The notes under the pieces are model-generated. The model worked only from the letters and a program-made list of their open reading frames with translations. It did no database searches and was not told where the DNA came from. Below are positions 18,568 to 27,206 of a stretch of DNA of 64,000 bases, piece after piece; position 1 is the stretch's first letter, and each line of letters starts with the position of its first letter. This DNA is from Gammaproteobacteria bacterium. Lineage in GTDB: Bacteria > Pseudomonadota > Gammaproteobacteria > Burkholderiales > Rhodocyclaceae. Made by a program: the position numbers and the translations under genes. The stretch is taken from contig JAHJPX010000008.1 of assembly GCA_018819515.1 (NCBI GenBank), forward strand, positions 160,435 to 224,434, given 5' to 3'.

Positions 18568-20016
18568 ATGGCCGAAACCGAGGAATTCCCTCACCAGGAT
18601 CAAGATGAGTTGCTGACGCACCTGAGAGAGGTGCAGCAGCTCCTGTCGCGTCATCGCCTGGTCGAAGGATTGGTGCATCGGCAGGACATGCCCCGCCACG
18701 ACCTGGTGGAAAACCTGGTGCACAAGCAGCATCTGGCGGAGCTCCGGAACAAGCTCGATAGCCTCCACCCGGCAGACATCGCTTATCTGCTCGAAGCGCT
18801 GCCGCGGGAAGACCGTCTACTGGTCTGGGATCTGGTCAAGGCCGACCGCGACGGCGAGATCCTGCTCGAAGTCTCGGATGCGGTACGCGAGTCGCTTATC
18901 GAGACGATGGAGCCGGCCGAGCTGATCGCCGTCGCCGAACAGCTCGATGCCGACGAACTGGCCGACCTGGCACCCGATCTGCCCCAAGAGGTCATCGACG
19001 ACCTGTTCCGTTCCCTGGACGGCGAAGAACGCGAGCAATTGCGCGCCGCCATGTCGTACGCCGAGGGTTCGGTCGGTGCGCTGATGGATTTCGACTATGT
19101 TTCGGTGCGCGAGGATATCAGCCTCGAGGTCGTACTGCGCTATCTGCGCCGCTTCGACGAATTGCCCGATCATACCGACCAGCTCTTTGTCGTCGACCGG
19201 GAAGCGCGCCTGCGCGGCGTGCTCCCGCTCAACGTGCTGCTGGTCAACGACCCCGACGTGGAAGTCGGTGACCTGATGCAGACCGACGCACTGACCTTGC
19301 AGGCGTCCGACAGTGCCAACCACGCGGCCACAGCTTTCGAGCGGTATGATCTGGTTTCGGCCCCCGTGACCGACGGCACCGACAAGCTGGTCGGGCGCGT
19401 GACAGTCAACGCGGTTCTCGACCACATCCGCGAGGCAGCCGAAGCCGAACAGCTGGCGCAGGCCGGCCTCCACGAAGAAGAAGACATATTCGCCTCGATC
19501 TGGGACTCGGTGAAAAACCGCTGGCGATGGCTGGCCATCAACCTGATCACGGCTTTCATCGCCTCGCGCGTCATCGGCCTGTTCGAGGATTCGATCGAGA
19601 AACTGGTCGCGCTGGCGGCGTTAATGCCCATCGTCGCCGGTATCGGCGGCAACTCGGGCAACCAGACCATCACCATGATCGTCAGGGCAATCGCCCTTGG
19701 CCAGGTCGGCGAGGATTCCGAGCGTCGGCTGCTGCACAAGGAAGTCGGCGTCGCAATGCTGAACGGGCTGATCTGGGGCAGCCTTATCGGCCTCCTTGCG
19801 TGGTGGCTCTACAAGGATGTCCGGCTCGGCGCAGTCATGACGGCGGCCATGACCCTCAACCTGCTGGTGGCCGCGACCGTCGGCGTGGTCATCCCCATGA
19901 CGTTGCGCAAGCTCGGGCGCGACCCTGCCATGGGCGCGTCGGTCATGATCACCGCGGTGACGGATTCCGGAGGATTTTTCATCTTTCTGGGCCTGGCAAC
20001 GCTTTTCCTGCTTTAA
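18568..20016 (+). CDS. mgtE: MgtE-type magnesium transporter
   Basis: A 482-residue Mg2+ channel. Its N-terminal cytoplasmic domain with Asp/Glu-rich helices (LHPADIAYLLEALPREDR) and tandem CBS repeats (YLRRFDELPDHTDQLFVVD, then ALTLQASDSANHAATAF) senses Mg2+ and gates the pore. The C-terminal membrane domain begins at WLAINLITAFIASRVIG with signature GIGGNSGNQTITMIVRA and ends in VMITAVTDSGGFFIFLGLA. Length is slightly above the usual 450. No Mg2+ riboswitch is seen in the 48-base gap upstream. Confidence 0.95.
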   Translation: MAETEEFPHQDQDELLTHLREVQQLLSRHRLVEGLVHRQDMPRHDLVENLVHKQHLAELRNKLDSLHPADIAYLLEALPREDRLLVWDLVKADRDGEILLEVSDAVRESLIETMEPAELIAVAEQLDADELADLAPDLPQEVIDDLFRSLDGEEREQLRAAMSYAEGSVGALMDFDYVSVREDISLEVVLRYLRRFDELPDHTDQLFVVDREARLRGVLPLNVLLVNDPDVEVGDLMQTDALTLQASDSANHAATAFERYDLVSAPVTDGTDKLVGRVTVNAVLDHIREAAEAEQLAQAGLHEEEDIFASIWDSVKNRWRWLAINLITAFIASRVIGLFEDSIEKLVALAALMPIVAGIGGNSGNQTITMIVRAIALGQVGEDSERRLLHKEVGVAMLNGLIWGSLIGLLAWWLYKDVRLGAVMTAAMTLNLLVAATVGVVIPMTLRKLGRDPAMGASVMITAVTDSGGFFIFLGLATLFLL

Positions 20017-20088
20017 TTCTTCTCGCTTTGGTTTAAGATTCACTGCAATATCATCGTTATACGAACATTGCTTAACGGGAAACGGAAC

Positions 20089-20727
20089 ATGATCCGCCTT
20101 CTTCGGTTTCAAGCCACGCGCGTAGCGCTTCTGTCCTGCCTGCTCGGATTTTCCGTGACATCCGTTCACGCTCAGTCCCCCGAGCGCCTTAAAGCGGTCC
20201 TGTCCGATAGCGGCACTCATCAAGCCGCCATTGCAGGGGGGAAAAGAGCCTCGAGCTTCTGCGCCAACTGCCACGGTGTTGACGGCAACAGCAAGTTGAG
20301 CGAGGTTCCCAACCTCGCGGGGCAAAATCCGATCTACCTGCTCAACCAAGTCAACAAGTTCTACACCGGGGAGCGCAAGGATCCGTGGATGGAGCCAGCC
20401 ATCAGGCTACTCAATGAATCCGAACGCCTGAATATCGTTGCCTACTTTACTGCGATGCGCGTCGTGCCCGCCCGTTCCGGATCGTACAGCCGAGCCGGAG
20501 AACAGTTGTTCCATCGGGTCTGCGCGCGTTGCCATGGTCCGCAGGCACTCGGCGGTGAGCGCTTTCCCCGGCTCGCCGGGCAGCAACACACCTATCTGAT
20601 CCAGTCGCTGACACGCTACCGGGACCGCACCGGCACCCGCATGGAACCGGAAATGCTTGCGATGACCGCCGGCTTGAGCGATTCGGACATCCGGGCACTG
20701 GCCGACTACCTTTCGGGACTGCGCTAG
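20089..20727 (+). CDS. dihaem c-type cytochrome (c4-like)
   Basis: A 212-residue exported cytochrome with a signal peptide (ALLSCLLGFSVTSVHAQ) and two haem sites: C58-A-N-C61-H62 and C145-A-R-C148-H149. Each half follows the class I pattern with LAGQ segments. The fold resembles cytochrome c4, an electron shuttle to terminal oxidases or other reductases. ATG 20089 is chosen because the signal peptide begins there; a TTG at 20068 is the alternative. Its TAG stop overlaps the hemL stop on the other strand, the four bases CTAG (20724-20727) serving both. Confidence 0.92.
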   Translation: MIRLLRFQATRVALLSCLLGFSVTSVHAQSPERLKAVLSDSGTHQAAIAGGKRASSFCANCHGVDGNSKLSEVPNLAGQNPIYLLNQVNKFYTGERKDPWMEPAIRLLNESERLNIVAYFTAMRVVPARSGSYSRAGEQLFHRVCARCHGPQALGGERFPRLAGQQHTYLIQSLTRYRDRTGTRMEPEMLAMTAGLSDSDIRALADYLSGLR

Positions 20728-22010
20728 GCCCTTTTCATTTCGGCAAACACCGATTCCGCCGCGGCAACCGTCGCGGCGATGTCGGCATCAGTGTGCGCTG
20801 CGGAAACAAAGCCCGCTTCAAAGGCCGAAGGCGCCAGATAGACCCCCTTCTCCAGCATCGCGTGGAAAAAGCGATTGAATGCTGCCTTGTCCGACGCCAT
20901 CACCTCGGCATAGGTCACCGGCGGATTGGCTGCAAAGTAAACGCCGAACATGCCGCCGACCGACTGCGCAGAGAAGACGATGCCCTGCCGCTTCGCGGCA
21001 TCCAGCAGTCCATCGATCAGCGACTGAGTCCGCCCGGATAACGCCTCGTAAAATCCGCGGGCCTGTACCTTCTCCAGAGTAGCCAGCCCCGCCGCCACGG
21101 ATAGCGGGTTGCCGGATAGAGTACCTGCTTGATAGACCGGGCCGAGCGGCGCCACCTTCTCCATGATCTCGCGTCGGCCGCCGAAGGCACCCAACGGCAT
21201 GCCGCCACCCACCACTTTGCCGAAGGTTGAAAGGTCCGGCGTGATGCCGTACAGACCCTGGGCGCTGCCCAGGCCGACGCGGAACCCCGTCATCACCTCG
21301 TCGAAAATCAGCACGCTACCGTACTGGTCGCAGAGCTTGCGCATGGCGTCGAGAAAGTCGCGGCGCGGCGCGATCAGGTTCATGTTGCCGGCCACCGGCT
21401 CGACGATGATGCAGGCGATATCACGGCCTTGCTCATGAAAGACGCGCGCGAGTTCGTGCGGCGCGTTGTAGTCGAGCACCAGCGTGTCGCGGGCAAGATT
21501 GGCCGGCACGCCTTCCGAAGATGGATTGCCAAAGGTCAGTGCACCCGATCCGGCCTTGACCAGCAGGCTGTCGGCATGTCCATGGTAGCAACCCTCGAAC
21601 TTGACGATTTTGTCGCGGCCGGTGAAGCCGCGCGCCAGACGAATCGCGCTCATGGTCGCCTCGGTACCCGAGGACACCAGGCGGACCATGTCCATGCTTG
21701 GCACCAGCTTTACCAGCAGTTCAGCCAGTTCGATCTCGGCTTCGGTCGGCGCGCCAAACGAGAGGCCATTGGCAGCCGTGCGCTGAACTGCGGCCACCAC
21801 GTCGGGATCGGCGTGACCAAGGATCAGCGGCCCCCATGAGCCAACGTAGTCGAGGTAGCGCTTGCCATCGGCATCCCATACGCAGGCGCCTTCGCCCTTG
21901 GTGAAGAAGCGTGGCGTGCCACCGACGGAACGAAACGCCCGTACGGGCGAATTGACGCCGCCGGGAATGGTTTTCTGGGCGCGGGCGAACAGATCTTCGT
22001 TGCGGGTCAT
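20724..22010 (-). CDS. hemL: glutamate-1-semialdehyde 2,1-aminomutase
   Basis: PLP enzyme that converts glutamate-1-semialdehyde to 5-aminolevulinate, the first committed haem precursor. The 428 residues show SPVRAFRSVGG near the start, the PLP-lysine segment TFGKVVGGGMPLGAFGG and IFDEVMTGFRVG. ATG 22010 gives the usual N-terminus (MTRNEDLFARAQKTIPGGVNSP). It follows thiE by only 7 bases on the same strand, suggesting a thiD-thiE-hemL operon. The end overlaps the convergent cytochrome gene by four bases. Confidence 0.97.
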   Translation of the reverse strand: MTRNEDLFARAQKTIPGGVNSPVRAFRSVGGTPRFFTKGEGACVWDADGKRYLDYVGSWGPLILGHADPDVVAAVQRTAANGLSFGAPTEAEIELAELLVKLVPSMDMVRLVSSGTEATMSAIRLARGFTGRDKIVKFEGCYHGHADSLLVKAGSGALTFGNPSSEGVPANLARDTLVLDYNAPHELARVFHEQGRDIACIIVEPVAGNMNLIAPRRDFLDAMRKLCDQYGSVLIFDEVMTGFRVGLGSAQGLYGITPDLSTFGKVVGGGMPLGAFGGRREIMEKVAPLGPVYQAGTLSGNPLSVAAGLATLEKVQARGFYEALSGRTQSLIDGLLDAAKRQGIVFSAQSVGGMFGVYFAANPPVTYAEVMASDKAAFNRFFHAMLEKGVYLAPSAFEAGFVSAAHTDADIAATVAAAESVFAEMKRA

Positions 22011-22017
22011 GTCTTTG

Positions 22018-22665
22018 CTATTTCCTGTCGAACAGTTTCTGGAATTCCTCGGCGCGTCGCCCGATGTCCATTGCATCGAACAGATCGCTGACTACAGCCA
22101 CCATGTCAGCGCCCGCCGCGAGTACCTGCGGAGCGTTCTTGATGTTGATACCACCGATCGCGGCGACCGGTCCGCCGAAGCGGCGCTTCGCTTCGGCGAG
22201 CACCTCAATCGTGGCGCTGGCCGCCCCGGGTTTTGTTGTCGAGGGAAACATGCTGCCGACACCGATGTAGTCTGCGCCCGCCTTGGCGGCAGCCTCGGCG
22301 CGTGCCGGGTCATCGTAGCAGGATACGCCCAGCAACCGCTTCGGCCCGAGCGCATCGCGCGCAGTCGCCAGATCGTGTCCAGGCAAGTCATCGCGCCCGA
22401 CATGCGCCCCATCGGCACCGATTTCAATTGCCATCCAGACATCATCGTTGACGATCAGTTTGGCGCCATAGGCGCGGCAGATGCGAAGGAGTTCCGCCGC
22501 CTGGGCGCGCCGCAGTGGCGCAGGCGACTGCTTGTTCCGGTACTGCACCAATCGCACCCCGCCTTGGAGCGCCGCCTCGACCAGTGCCGACAGGCGCGGC
22601 AACAACCGGTCGTCGGGCGTAACGGCATAGAGGCCGCGCAGGTCGGCCGGAAAGTCAGTCGTCAC
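22018..22665 (-). CDS. thiE: thiamine phosphate synthase
   Basis: Couples hydroxymethylpyrimidine diphosphate and thiazole phosphate to thiamine phosphate. The 215-residue TIM-barrel shows LYAVTPD, VRLVQYRNK, LIVNDDVWMAIEIGADGAHVG and DYIGVGSMFPSTTKPGA, all family landmarks. The start is GTG 22665, which overlaps the thiD stop by 11 bases. The overlap region resembles a worn copy of the 24-bp motif. It completes the thiamine pathway with thiC and thiD in this window. Confidence 0.95.
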   Translation of the reverse strand: MTTDFPADLRGLYAVTPDDRLLPRLSALVEAALQGGVRLVQYRNKQSPAPLRRAQAAELLRICRAYGAKLIVNDDVWMAIEIGADGAHVGRDDLPGHDLATARDALGPKRLLGVSCYDDPARAEAAAKAGADYIGVGSMFPSTTKPGAASATIEVLAEAKRRFGGPVAAIGGINIKNAPQVLAAGADMVAVVSDLFDAMDIGRRAEEFQKLFDRK

Positions 22666-22673
22666 CGCACTCC
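22650..22673 (-). repeat. possible worn copy of the 24-bp motif at the thiD/thiE junction
   Basis: Matches the consensus at about 18 of 24 positions: GAAAGTCAG and CGT are kept but the second half is largely lost. The minus-strand copy contributes both the thiD stop (TGA) and the first codons of thiE. Weak, and it could be chance plus conserved coding constraints. Confidence 0.3.
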
Positions 22674-23494
22674 TCTTCCCCGCGCGCCCAGAAGAAACGG
22701 TCGGGAATATACTGCCCCATACCGGGTCGGAAACCTGCCGCCAGCGCATGCCATGTGTAGTCCTGCGCATCGCGCACCGCATCCTCGATCCCGAGACCGT
22801 TGGCAAGGTTGGCGGCAATCGCGGACGCCAATGTGCAGCCCGAACCGTGATAGCTGCCGGGCAGACGCTCCCAGCTGTCCTCGCACACCCGACCTCGCTG
22901 TCCATACAGGGTGTTGGTGATCTGCAGCGTATTTTCGTGCGTACCGGTTACCAGCACGAACTCGGCGCCGGCATTGACCAGCCGCCGGGCGCATTCCGGC
23001 AGTGTCGGCCCATCCTCGCCTTCGTCCTCGTCCAGCACCAGTCGCCGCGCTTCCAGACTGTTCGGCGTCAGGACAGTCGTGCGCGGCAACAGTAAACCCA
23101 ACATGGCGTCCACCATTTCGTCGTCGGCCAGTTGATCCCCGCGTCCCGAGGCCAGCACCGGGTCAAACACCAGCGGGATACTCGGGTAGTCGTTGACGAT
23201 CTCGGCGATCGCCGCAATCGTCTCGACGCTACAGAGCATGCCGAACTTGAACACCGTCACCGGAATGTCTTCCAGCAACGCCCTCGCTTGGTCGGCCACC
23301 CAACCAGCGTCAACGGGCAGGACATCCTCGACGCCGGCCGTATCCTGGACCGTCAGGCCGGTTACTACCGACAAGGGATGACATCCCAAGCTTGCCAGCG
23401 TCAGCAGGTCGGCCTGAACGCCTGCCCCCCCGGTGGGATCGGAGGCGGCAAAAGTCAACACGATCGGTGGCAGGAGTTCGGCGTCAGGAGGCAT
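22655..23494 (-). CDS. thiD: bifunctional hydroxymethylpyrimidine kinase/phosphomethylpyrimidine kinase
   Basis: Phosphorylates HMP twice to give HMP diphosphate for ThiE. The 279-residue ribokinase-fold protein has VLTFAASDPTGGAGVQADL, DPVLASGRGD and the late catalytic GSGCTLASAIAANLANG. A C-terminal tail (QYIPDRFFWARGEEECGDD) extends past the usual end. It overlaps thiE by 11 bases. The 230-base gap upstream toward pilG holds no gene. Confidence 0.95.
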   Translation of the reverse strand: MPPDAELLPPIVLTFAASDPTGGAGVQADLLTLASLGCHPLSVVTGLTVQDTAGVEDVLPVDAGWVADQARALLEDIPVTVFKFGMLCSVETIAAIAEIVNDYPSIPLVFDPVLASGRGDQLADDEMVDAMLGLLLPRTTVLTPNSLEARRLVLDEDEGEDGPTLPECARRLVNAGAEFVLVTGTHENTLQITNTLYGQRGRVCEDSWERLPGSYHGSGCTLASAIAANLANGLGIEDAVRDAQDYTWHALAAGFRPGMGQYIPDRFFWARGEEECGDD

Positions 23495-23632
23495 GGCGAG
23501 AATGGTCGATTCCGGCTGCTGGCCTGTTGCCGGCTCGGGGAGAAATGGGCATAGAATTCTATCTGAATCGAGTCTTTGCTCGTTCGGCAGCGACGGTATC
23601 TCGATTGCATCTCAATATCCGGTCGCAAACCA

Positions 23633-23661
23633 TTGCCTAAACAGCATTTAGTATATAGTAT
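23633..23661 (+). promoter_or_regulatory. candidate sigma70 promoter for the pilGHIJL operon
   Basis: A -35-like TTGCCT (23633-23638), a 17-base spacer and a -10-like TAGTAT (23656-23661) lie about 65 bases upstream of pilG in the AT-rich part of the 230-base gap between thiD and pilG. Each hexamer matches the consensus at four of six positions, so this is a moderate candidate. Confidence 0.4.
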
Positions 23662-23726
23662 GACTAAGAGAAGGGCGGCGGCGTCGGGTTGGCGTTCGCG
23701 TGGCCCAAGGGAGGAGAAATCTCGGC

Positions 23727-24128
23727 GTGGGTGATGTGACCAATCCGAACAATGTCAAGGTGATGGTGATTGACGATTCGAACACCATCCGCAAGAGTGC
23801 CGAGATATTCCTCGTTCAGGCCGGCTATCAAGTCCTGCTGGCAGAGGATGGTTTCGACGCGCTAGCCAAGATCGCCGACCATCAGCCGGAAGTCATTTTC
23901 TGCGACATCCTGATGCCGCGGCTTGATGGCTACCAGACCTGTGCCCTTATCAAGAAAAACCCGCGCTTGTCGTCAACGCCGGTGATCATGCTTTCCTCCA
24001 AGGACGGCCTTTTCGACCGCGCCAGAGGCCGCATGGTTGGTTCCGATGAGTATCTGACCAAGCCCTTCACGAAGGACAGCCTACTGAAAACGGTTGCCGC
24101 CCACTTGGCGCGGCGCCACCAAGCGTAA
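23727..24128 (+). CDS. pilG: type IV pilus response regulator PilG
   Basis: A 133-residue single-domain receiver that relays signals from PilJ/PilL to pilus extension. The receiver residues are visible: VMVIDDSNT (acidic pocket), FCDILMPRLDG (phospho-Asp), MLSSKD and LTKPF (Lys). GTG 23727 is chosen because GGAGGAGA lies about 10 bases upstream; other GTG codons fit less well. It heads a five-gene run pilG-H-I-J-L in the same order as in Pseudomonas, and pilK is absent. Confidence 0.92.
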   Translation: MGDVTNPNNVKVMVIDDSNTIRKSAEIFLVQAGYQVLLAEDGFDALAKIADHQPEVIFCDILMPRLDGYQTCALIKKNPRLSSTPVIMLSSKDGLFDRARGRMVGSDEYLTKPFTKDSLLKTVAAHLARRHQA

Positions 24129-24137
24129 GGAATAGCA

Positions 24138-24503
24138 ATGCCCGTCAAGAAAATTCTCGTCGTCGATGATTCCCCCACTGAGCGTCACGTGCTGACCGAG
24201 ATGCTGCTCAAGGCAGGCTACACAGTAATCGTTGCCGATAGCGGCGAGCAGGCAATCGAAGTCTCCAAGAAGGAGATTCCGGATTTGATTCTGATGGACG
24301 TGGTGATGCCAGGCATGAACGGGTATCAAGCCACCCGAACCATCACCCGCGAAGAAACCACGCGGCATATTCCCGTCATCATGTGCACCAGCAAAGGCCA
24401 GGAAACAGACAGGATATGGGGTATGCGCCAAGGAGCACACGATTACATGGTCAAGCCGATCGATAGCGCGACGCTGCTGGCGAAGATCGCCGGACTCGGC
24501 TGA
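24138..24503 (+). CDS. pilH: type IV pilus response regulator PilH
   Basis: A 121-residue receiver. ILVVDDSPTERHVL holds the acidic pair, LILMDVVMPGMNG the phospho-Asp, CTSKGQ the Thr/Ser position and MVKPID the Lys. In Pseudomonas PilH opposes PilG, affecting retraction and phosphate flow; the same role is inferred here. It begins 9 bases after pilG. Confidence 0.93.
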   Translation: MPVKKILVVDDSPTERHVLTEMLLKAGYTVIVADSGEQAIEVSKKEIPDLILMDVVMPGMNGYQATRTITREETTRHIPVIMCTSKGQETDRIWGMRQGAHDYMVKPIDSATLLAKIAGLG

Positions 24504-24518
24504 CCCTAGGCTGCCGGC

Positions 24519-25031
24519 ATGGCAAAACGCATTAGTCTGAGGGAATTTCAGGAAAGCCTGTCCCAGCGCCTGACGTCCGCCCGTAGAGGCGAAGCGAGGC
24601 GGGCCTTGCTGGGCGTCGCGTCCGGCAGCGACTATTGGTTGCTCGACCTGTCCGACTCGGGAGAGGTCGTCCCGTTACCGCCGCTGACCTCGGTTCCGCT
24701 GACGAAATCCTGGTTTGCGGGAATCGCCAACATCCGTGGCACCTTGTATAGCGTCGTCGACTTTTCTGCGTTTCGCGGCCGGGAATCAACCCGGCGCAAT
24801 GCCAATGCCCGCTTGCTTTTGGTTGGTGCGCGACACGGAACCAACAGTGCCCTGCTTGTCGATCGTACCCTAGGCCTCAGAAGCATTGATGACCTTGAGC
24901 CGGCCTCCGCGGCCGGCCCCGGTGCAGCTTGGGCAGGCGATGTTCGGCAAGACGCCCAGGGGCGCAAGTGGACGCTACTGAAACTGCGGGAATTGCTGGT
25001 GGACCCCGCGTTCCTCGATGTCGGTTCATGA
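24519..25031 (+). CDS. pilI: CheW-like adaptor PilI
   Basis: A 170-residue CheW-type scaffold linking receptor PilJ to kinase PilL. The conserved core GIANIRGTLYSVVDFSAF is visible, with the beta-barrel pattern YWLLDLSDSGEVVPLPPLTSVPLT. The C-terminus has KLRELLVDPAFLDV. It sits between pilH and pilJ with short gaps on both sides. Confidence 0.9.
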   Translation: MAKRISLREFQESLSQRLTSARRGEARRALLGVASGSDYWLLDLSDSGEVVPLPPLTSVPLTKSWFAGIANIRGTLYSVVDFSAFRGRESTRRNANARLLLVGARHGTNSALLVDRTLGLRSIDDLEPASAAGPGAAWAGDVRQDAQGRKWTLLKLRELLVDPAFLDVGS

Positions 25032-25067
25032 TCACGAATATGTCGCCAACAAGGTTGGGAGAAACTC

Positions 25068-27194
25068 ATGGCATTTAAGCTTCCCTTCAAACGATCAGCA
25101 TCCGGAGGCAAGTCGGGTTCGGGAGACCCGGCGTTCAGCACCGTGCTCGACATGCCCGGCGGTGCGACAACCGGAAAAGGCGGTGGCGCCCTGTCATTGA
25201 GACGAAACCGGACGACTGCACAGCGATTGAATTTTTTGGGGATCGTATTCGGGATTTCCCTGTTGGTTGCCGTTCTTGCGTTCCTCCTTGAGGTCCAGCG
25301 GGAACGGGATGGTGACAACATGGTCGGCGCGGCCACGCACATGCGCACGCTTTCTCAGCAAATTGCCAAATCGACGCCTCTGGCACTCCAGGGCAGCGGA
25401 ACCGCATTCCAGGAACTGCGCCAAGCCAAGGACCAGTTCTCCAGTTACGTGAATGCGCTATCGAGCGGCGGCGAAGTGGAAGGGCAGTCCGTCCCCCGCA
25501 CGCCCGACGAGTACCGCGCTCAGCTGGACGCGACAATGGCGATCTGGGACAAGTCGGAGCAGAACGCTATCGACATGCTCGCGCAGGAAGGCAATCTGAC
25601 CTCGCTGGGCAAGGCAGTAGCATTGCTCAACAGCAGAAACTCCGCGCTACAGGATCTCGCCGACGACCTTATGACACACAAGCTCGGCAGCAGTTCGCGT
25701 GACGTGGGCGCAGCGAGCCAACTCGTCATGCTGACCCAGCGTATCGCCAAAAACGCCAACACGCTTCTGGCGGTCGAAGGGGTGCGCCCCGAGGTCGCGT
25801 TCCAGTTGGACAGGGACATCAACACATTTAGCGACAACATCGCCACGCTTCGCCAAGGCGCGGACGGCGCCACGCAGGCCAGGCTAACGGCGCTGGAGAA
25901 TGAATTCAAGGTCCACCACGACGCACTGGCCGGTGTGCTCGGCAGCCTGCAGCGTCTGGTTGCATCAAAACAGGCTGGTGGCAAACTGCTTGCCGAAAGC
26001 TCGATTTTGCTCCAATCGGTCGACGACTTGGTGGCGGCGTACTCGCTGGAGGCCGCCGGCTCTCCGATCGTGAAGTTGATCGCGCTTGTCGCCGCGATCT
26101 TCGCAATCGTATCGCTGGTCATGATCGTCCGGGTTTTCAACGCGGACGCCCGCGAACGCCGCGAACAGGCCGAACGGCAACGCCGCGAGGCGGAAGCTTC
26201 CAAGGATGCGACGCAGGAAGCCATTCTGCGCTTGATGAACGAAATGGGCGATCTGGCCGACGGCGACCTGACCGTGCGTGCCACGGTAACGGAAGACATC
26301 ACGGGCGCGATTGCCGACTCGGTCAATTACACCATTGAAGAACTATCGGTACTGGTCAAGCGGATCAACGACGCCGCCGGTCGTCTCGCTACGGCTTCCC
26401 AATCCGCGCAAGCCACTTCGACCGAACTCCTTGGCGCCAGCCGACGCCAATCAGGCGAGATTCAGGACGCCGGTGCCCAGGTGCTTGAGATGGCCCGTTC
26501 GATGGAGGAGGTTTCACGGCGCGCCACGGAATCAGCGCAAGTAGCGCGGCATTCTCTGGACGCAGCACAAAAAGGCGCCGAGGCGGTAGAGAACTCCATC
26601 GCCGGCATGAACGACATTCGCGGTCAGATCCAGGAAACGTCAAAACGAATCAAACGCCTCGGCGAGTCGTCGCAGGAGATTGGTGAAATCGTCGAGCTGA
26701 TCTCGGACATTACCGAGCAAACCAACGTGCTCGCCTTGAACGCTGCCATCCAGGCAGCTTCGGCGGGGGAAGCCGGCCGGGGCTTCTCGGTGGTCGCAGA
26801 AGAAGTGCAGCGCCTTGCCGAACGTTCAGCGGAGGCCACCAAGCAGATCGCGGCTATCGTAAAGACGATTCAGGCCGACACACACGATGCCGTCTCGGCC
26901 ATGGAAAACTCCACTCAGGGGGTCGTTGAAGGGGCTAAGCTTTCCGACGCCGCAGGCCAGGCACTAACGGAAATCTCCACCGTATCAACCAACCTTGCCG
27001 GACTCATCGAGTACATCTCCAGTGACACACAGGCGCAGGCCACAACCGCCACCAACGTTGCCGCGAAGATGAAGGAAATTTTGAAGATTACCGAGCGCAC
27101 CACGACCGGAACCCAACAAACCGCGACCTCAGTCGGCGAACTGGCCGATCTGGCCGTCGAACTGAAGGGTTCCGTTGCCGGCTTCAAGGTCTAA
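25068..27194 (+). CDS. pilJ: methyl-accepting chemotaxis protein PilJ
   Basis: A 708-residue membrane receptor for type IV pilus signalling. An N-terminal TM (FLGIVFGISLLVAVLAFLLEV, about residues 48-68) and a second TM (LIALVAAIFAIVSLVMIVRVF, about 335-355) flank a periplasmic sensor with PilJ-type helical repeats (RTLSQQIAKSTP, LTQRIAKNANTL). A HAMP-like region follows, then the coiled-coil signalling hairpin (GEIVELISDITEQTNVLALNAA). The ligand is unknown; related receptors respond to surface contact. Confidence 0.93.
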   Translation: MAFKLPFKRSASGGKSGSGDPAFSTVLDMPGGATTGKGGGALSLRRNRTTAQRLNFLGIVFGISLLVAVLAFLLEVQRERDGDNMVGAATHMRTLSQQIAKSTPLALQGSGTAFQELRQAKDQFSSYVNALSSGGEVEGQSVPRTPDEYRAQLDATMAIWDKSEQNAIDMLAQEGNLTSLGKAVALLNSRNSALQDLADDLMTHKLGSSSRDVGAASQLVMLTQRIAKNANTLLAVEGVRPEVAFQLDRDINTFSDNIATLRQGADGATQARLTALENEFKVHHDALAGVLGSLQRLVASKQAGGKLLAESSILLQSVDDLVAAYSLEAAGSPIVKLIALVAAIFAIVSLVMIVRVFNADARERREQAERQRREAEASKDATQEAILRLMNEMGDLADGDLTVRATVTEDITGAIADSVNYTIEELSVLVKRINDAAGRLATASQSAQATSTELLGASRRQSGEIQDAGAQVLEMARSMEEVSRRATESAQVARHSLDAAQKGAEAVENSIAGMNDIRGQIQETSKRIKRLGESSQEIGEIVELISDITEQTNVLALNAAIQAASAGEAGRGFSVVAEEVQRLAERSAEATKQIAAIVKTIQADTHDAVSAMENSTQGVVEGAKLSDAAGQALTEISTVSTNLAGLIEYISSDTQAQATTATNVAAKMKEILKITERTTTGTQQTATSVGELADLAVELKGSVAGFKV

Positions 27195-27206
27195 CGTAAT
27201 CGATAC

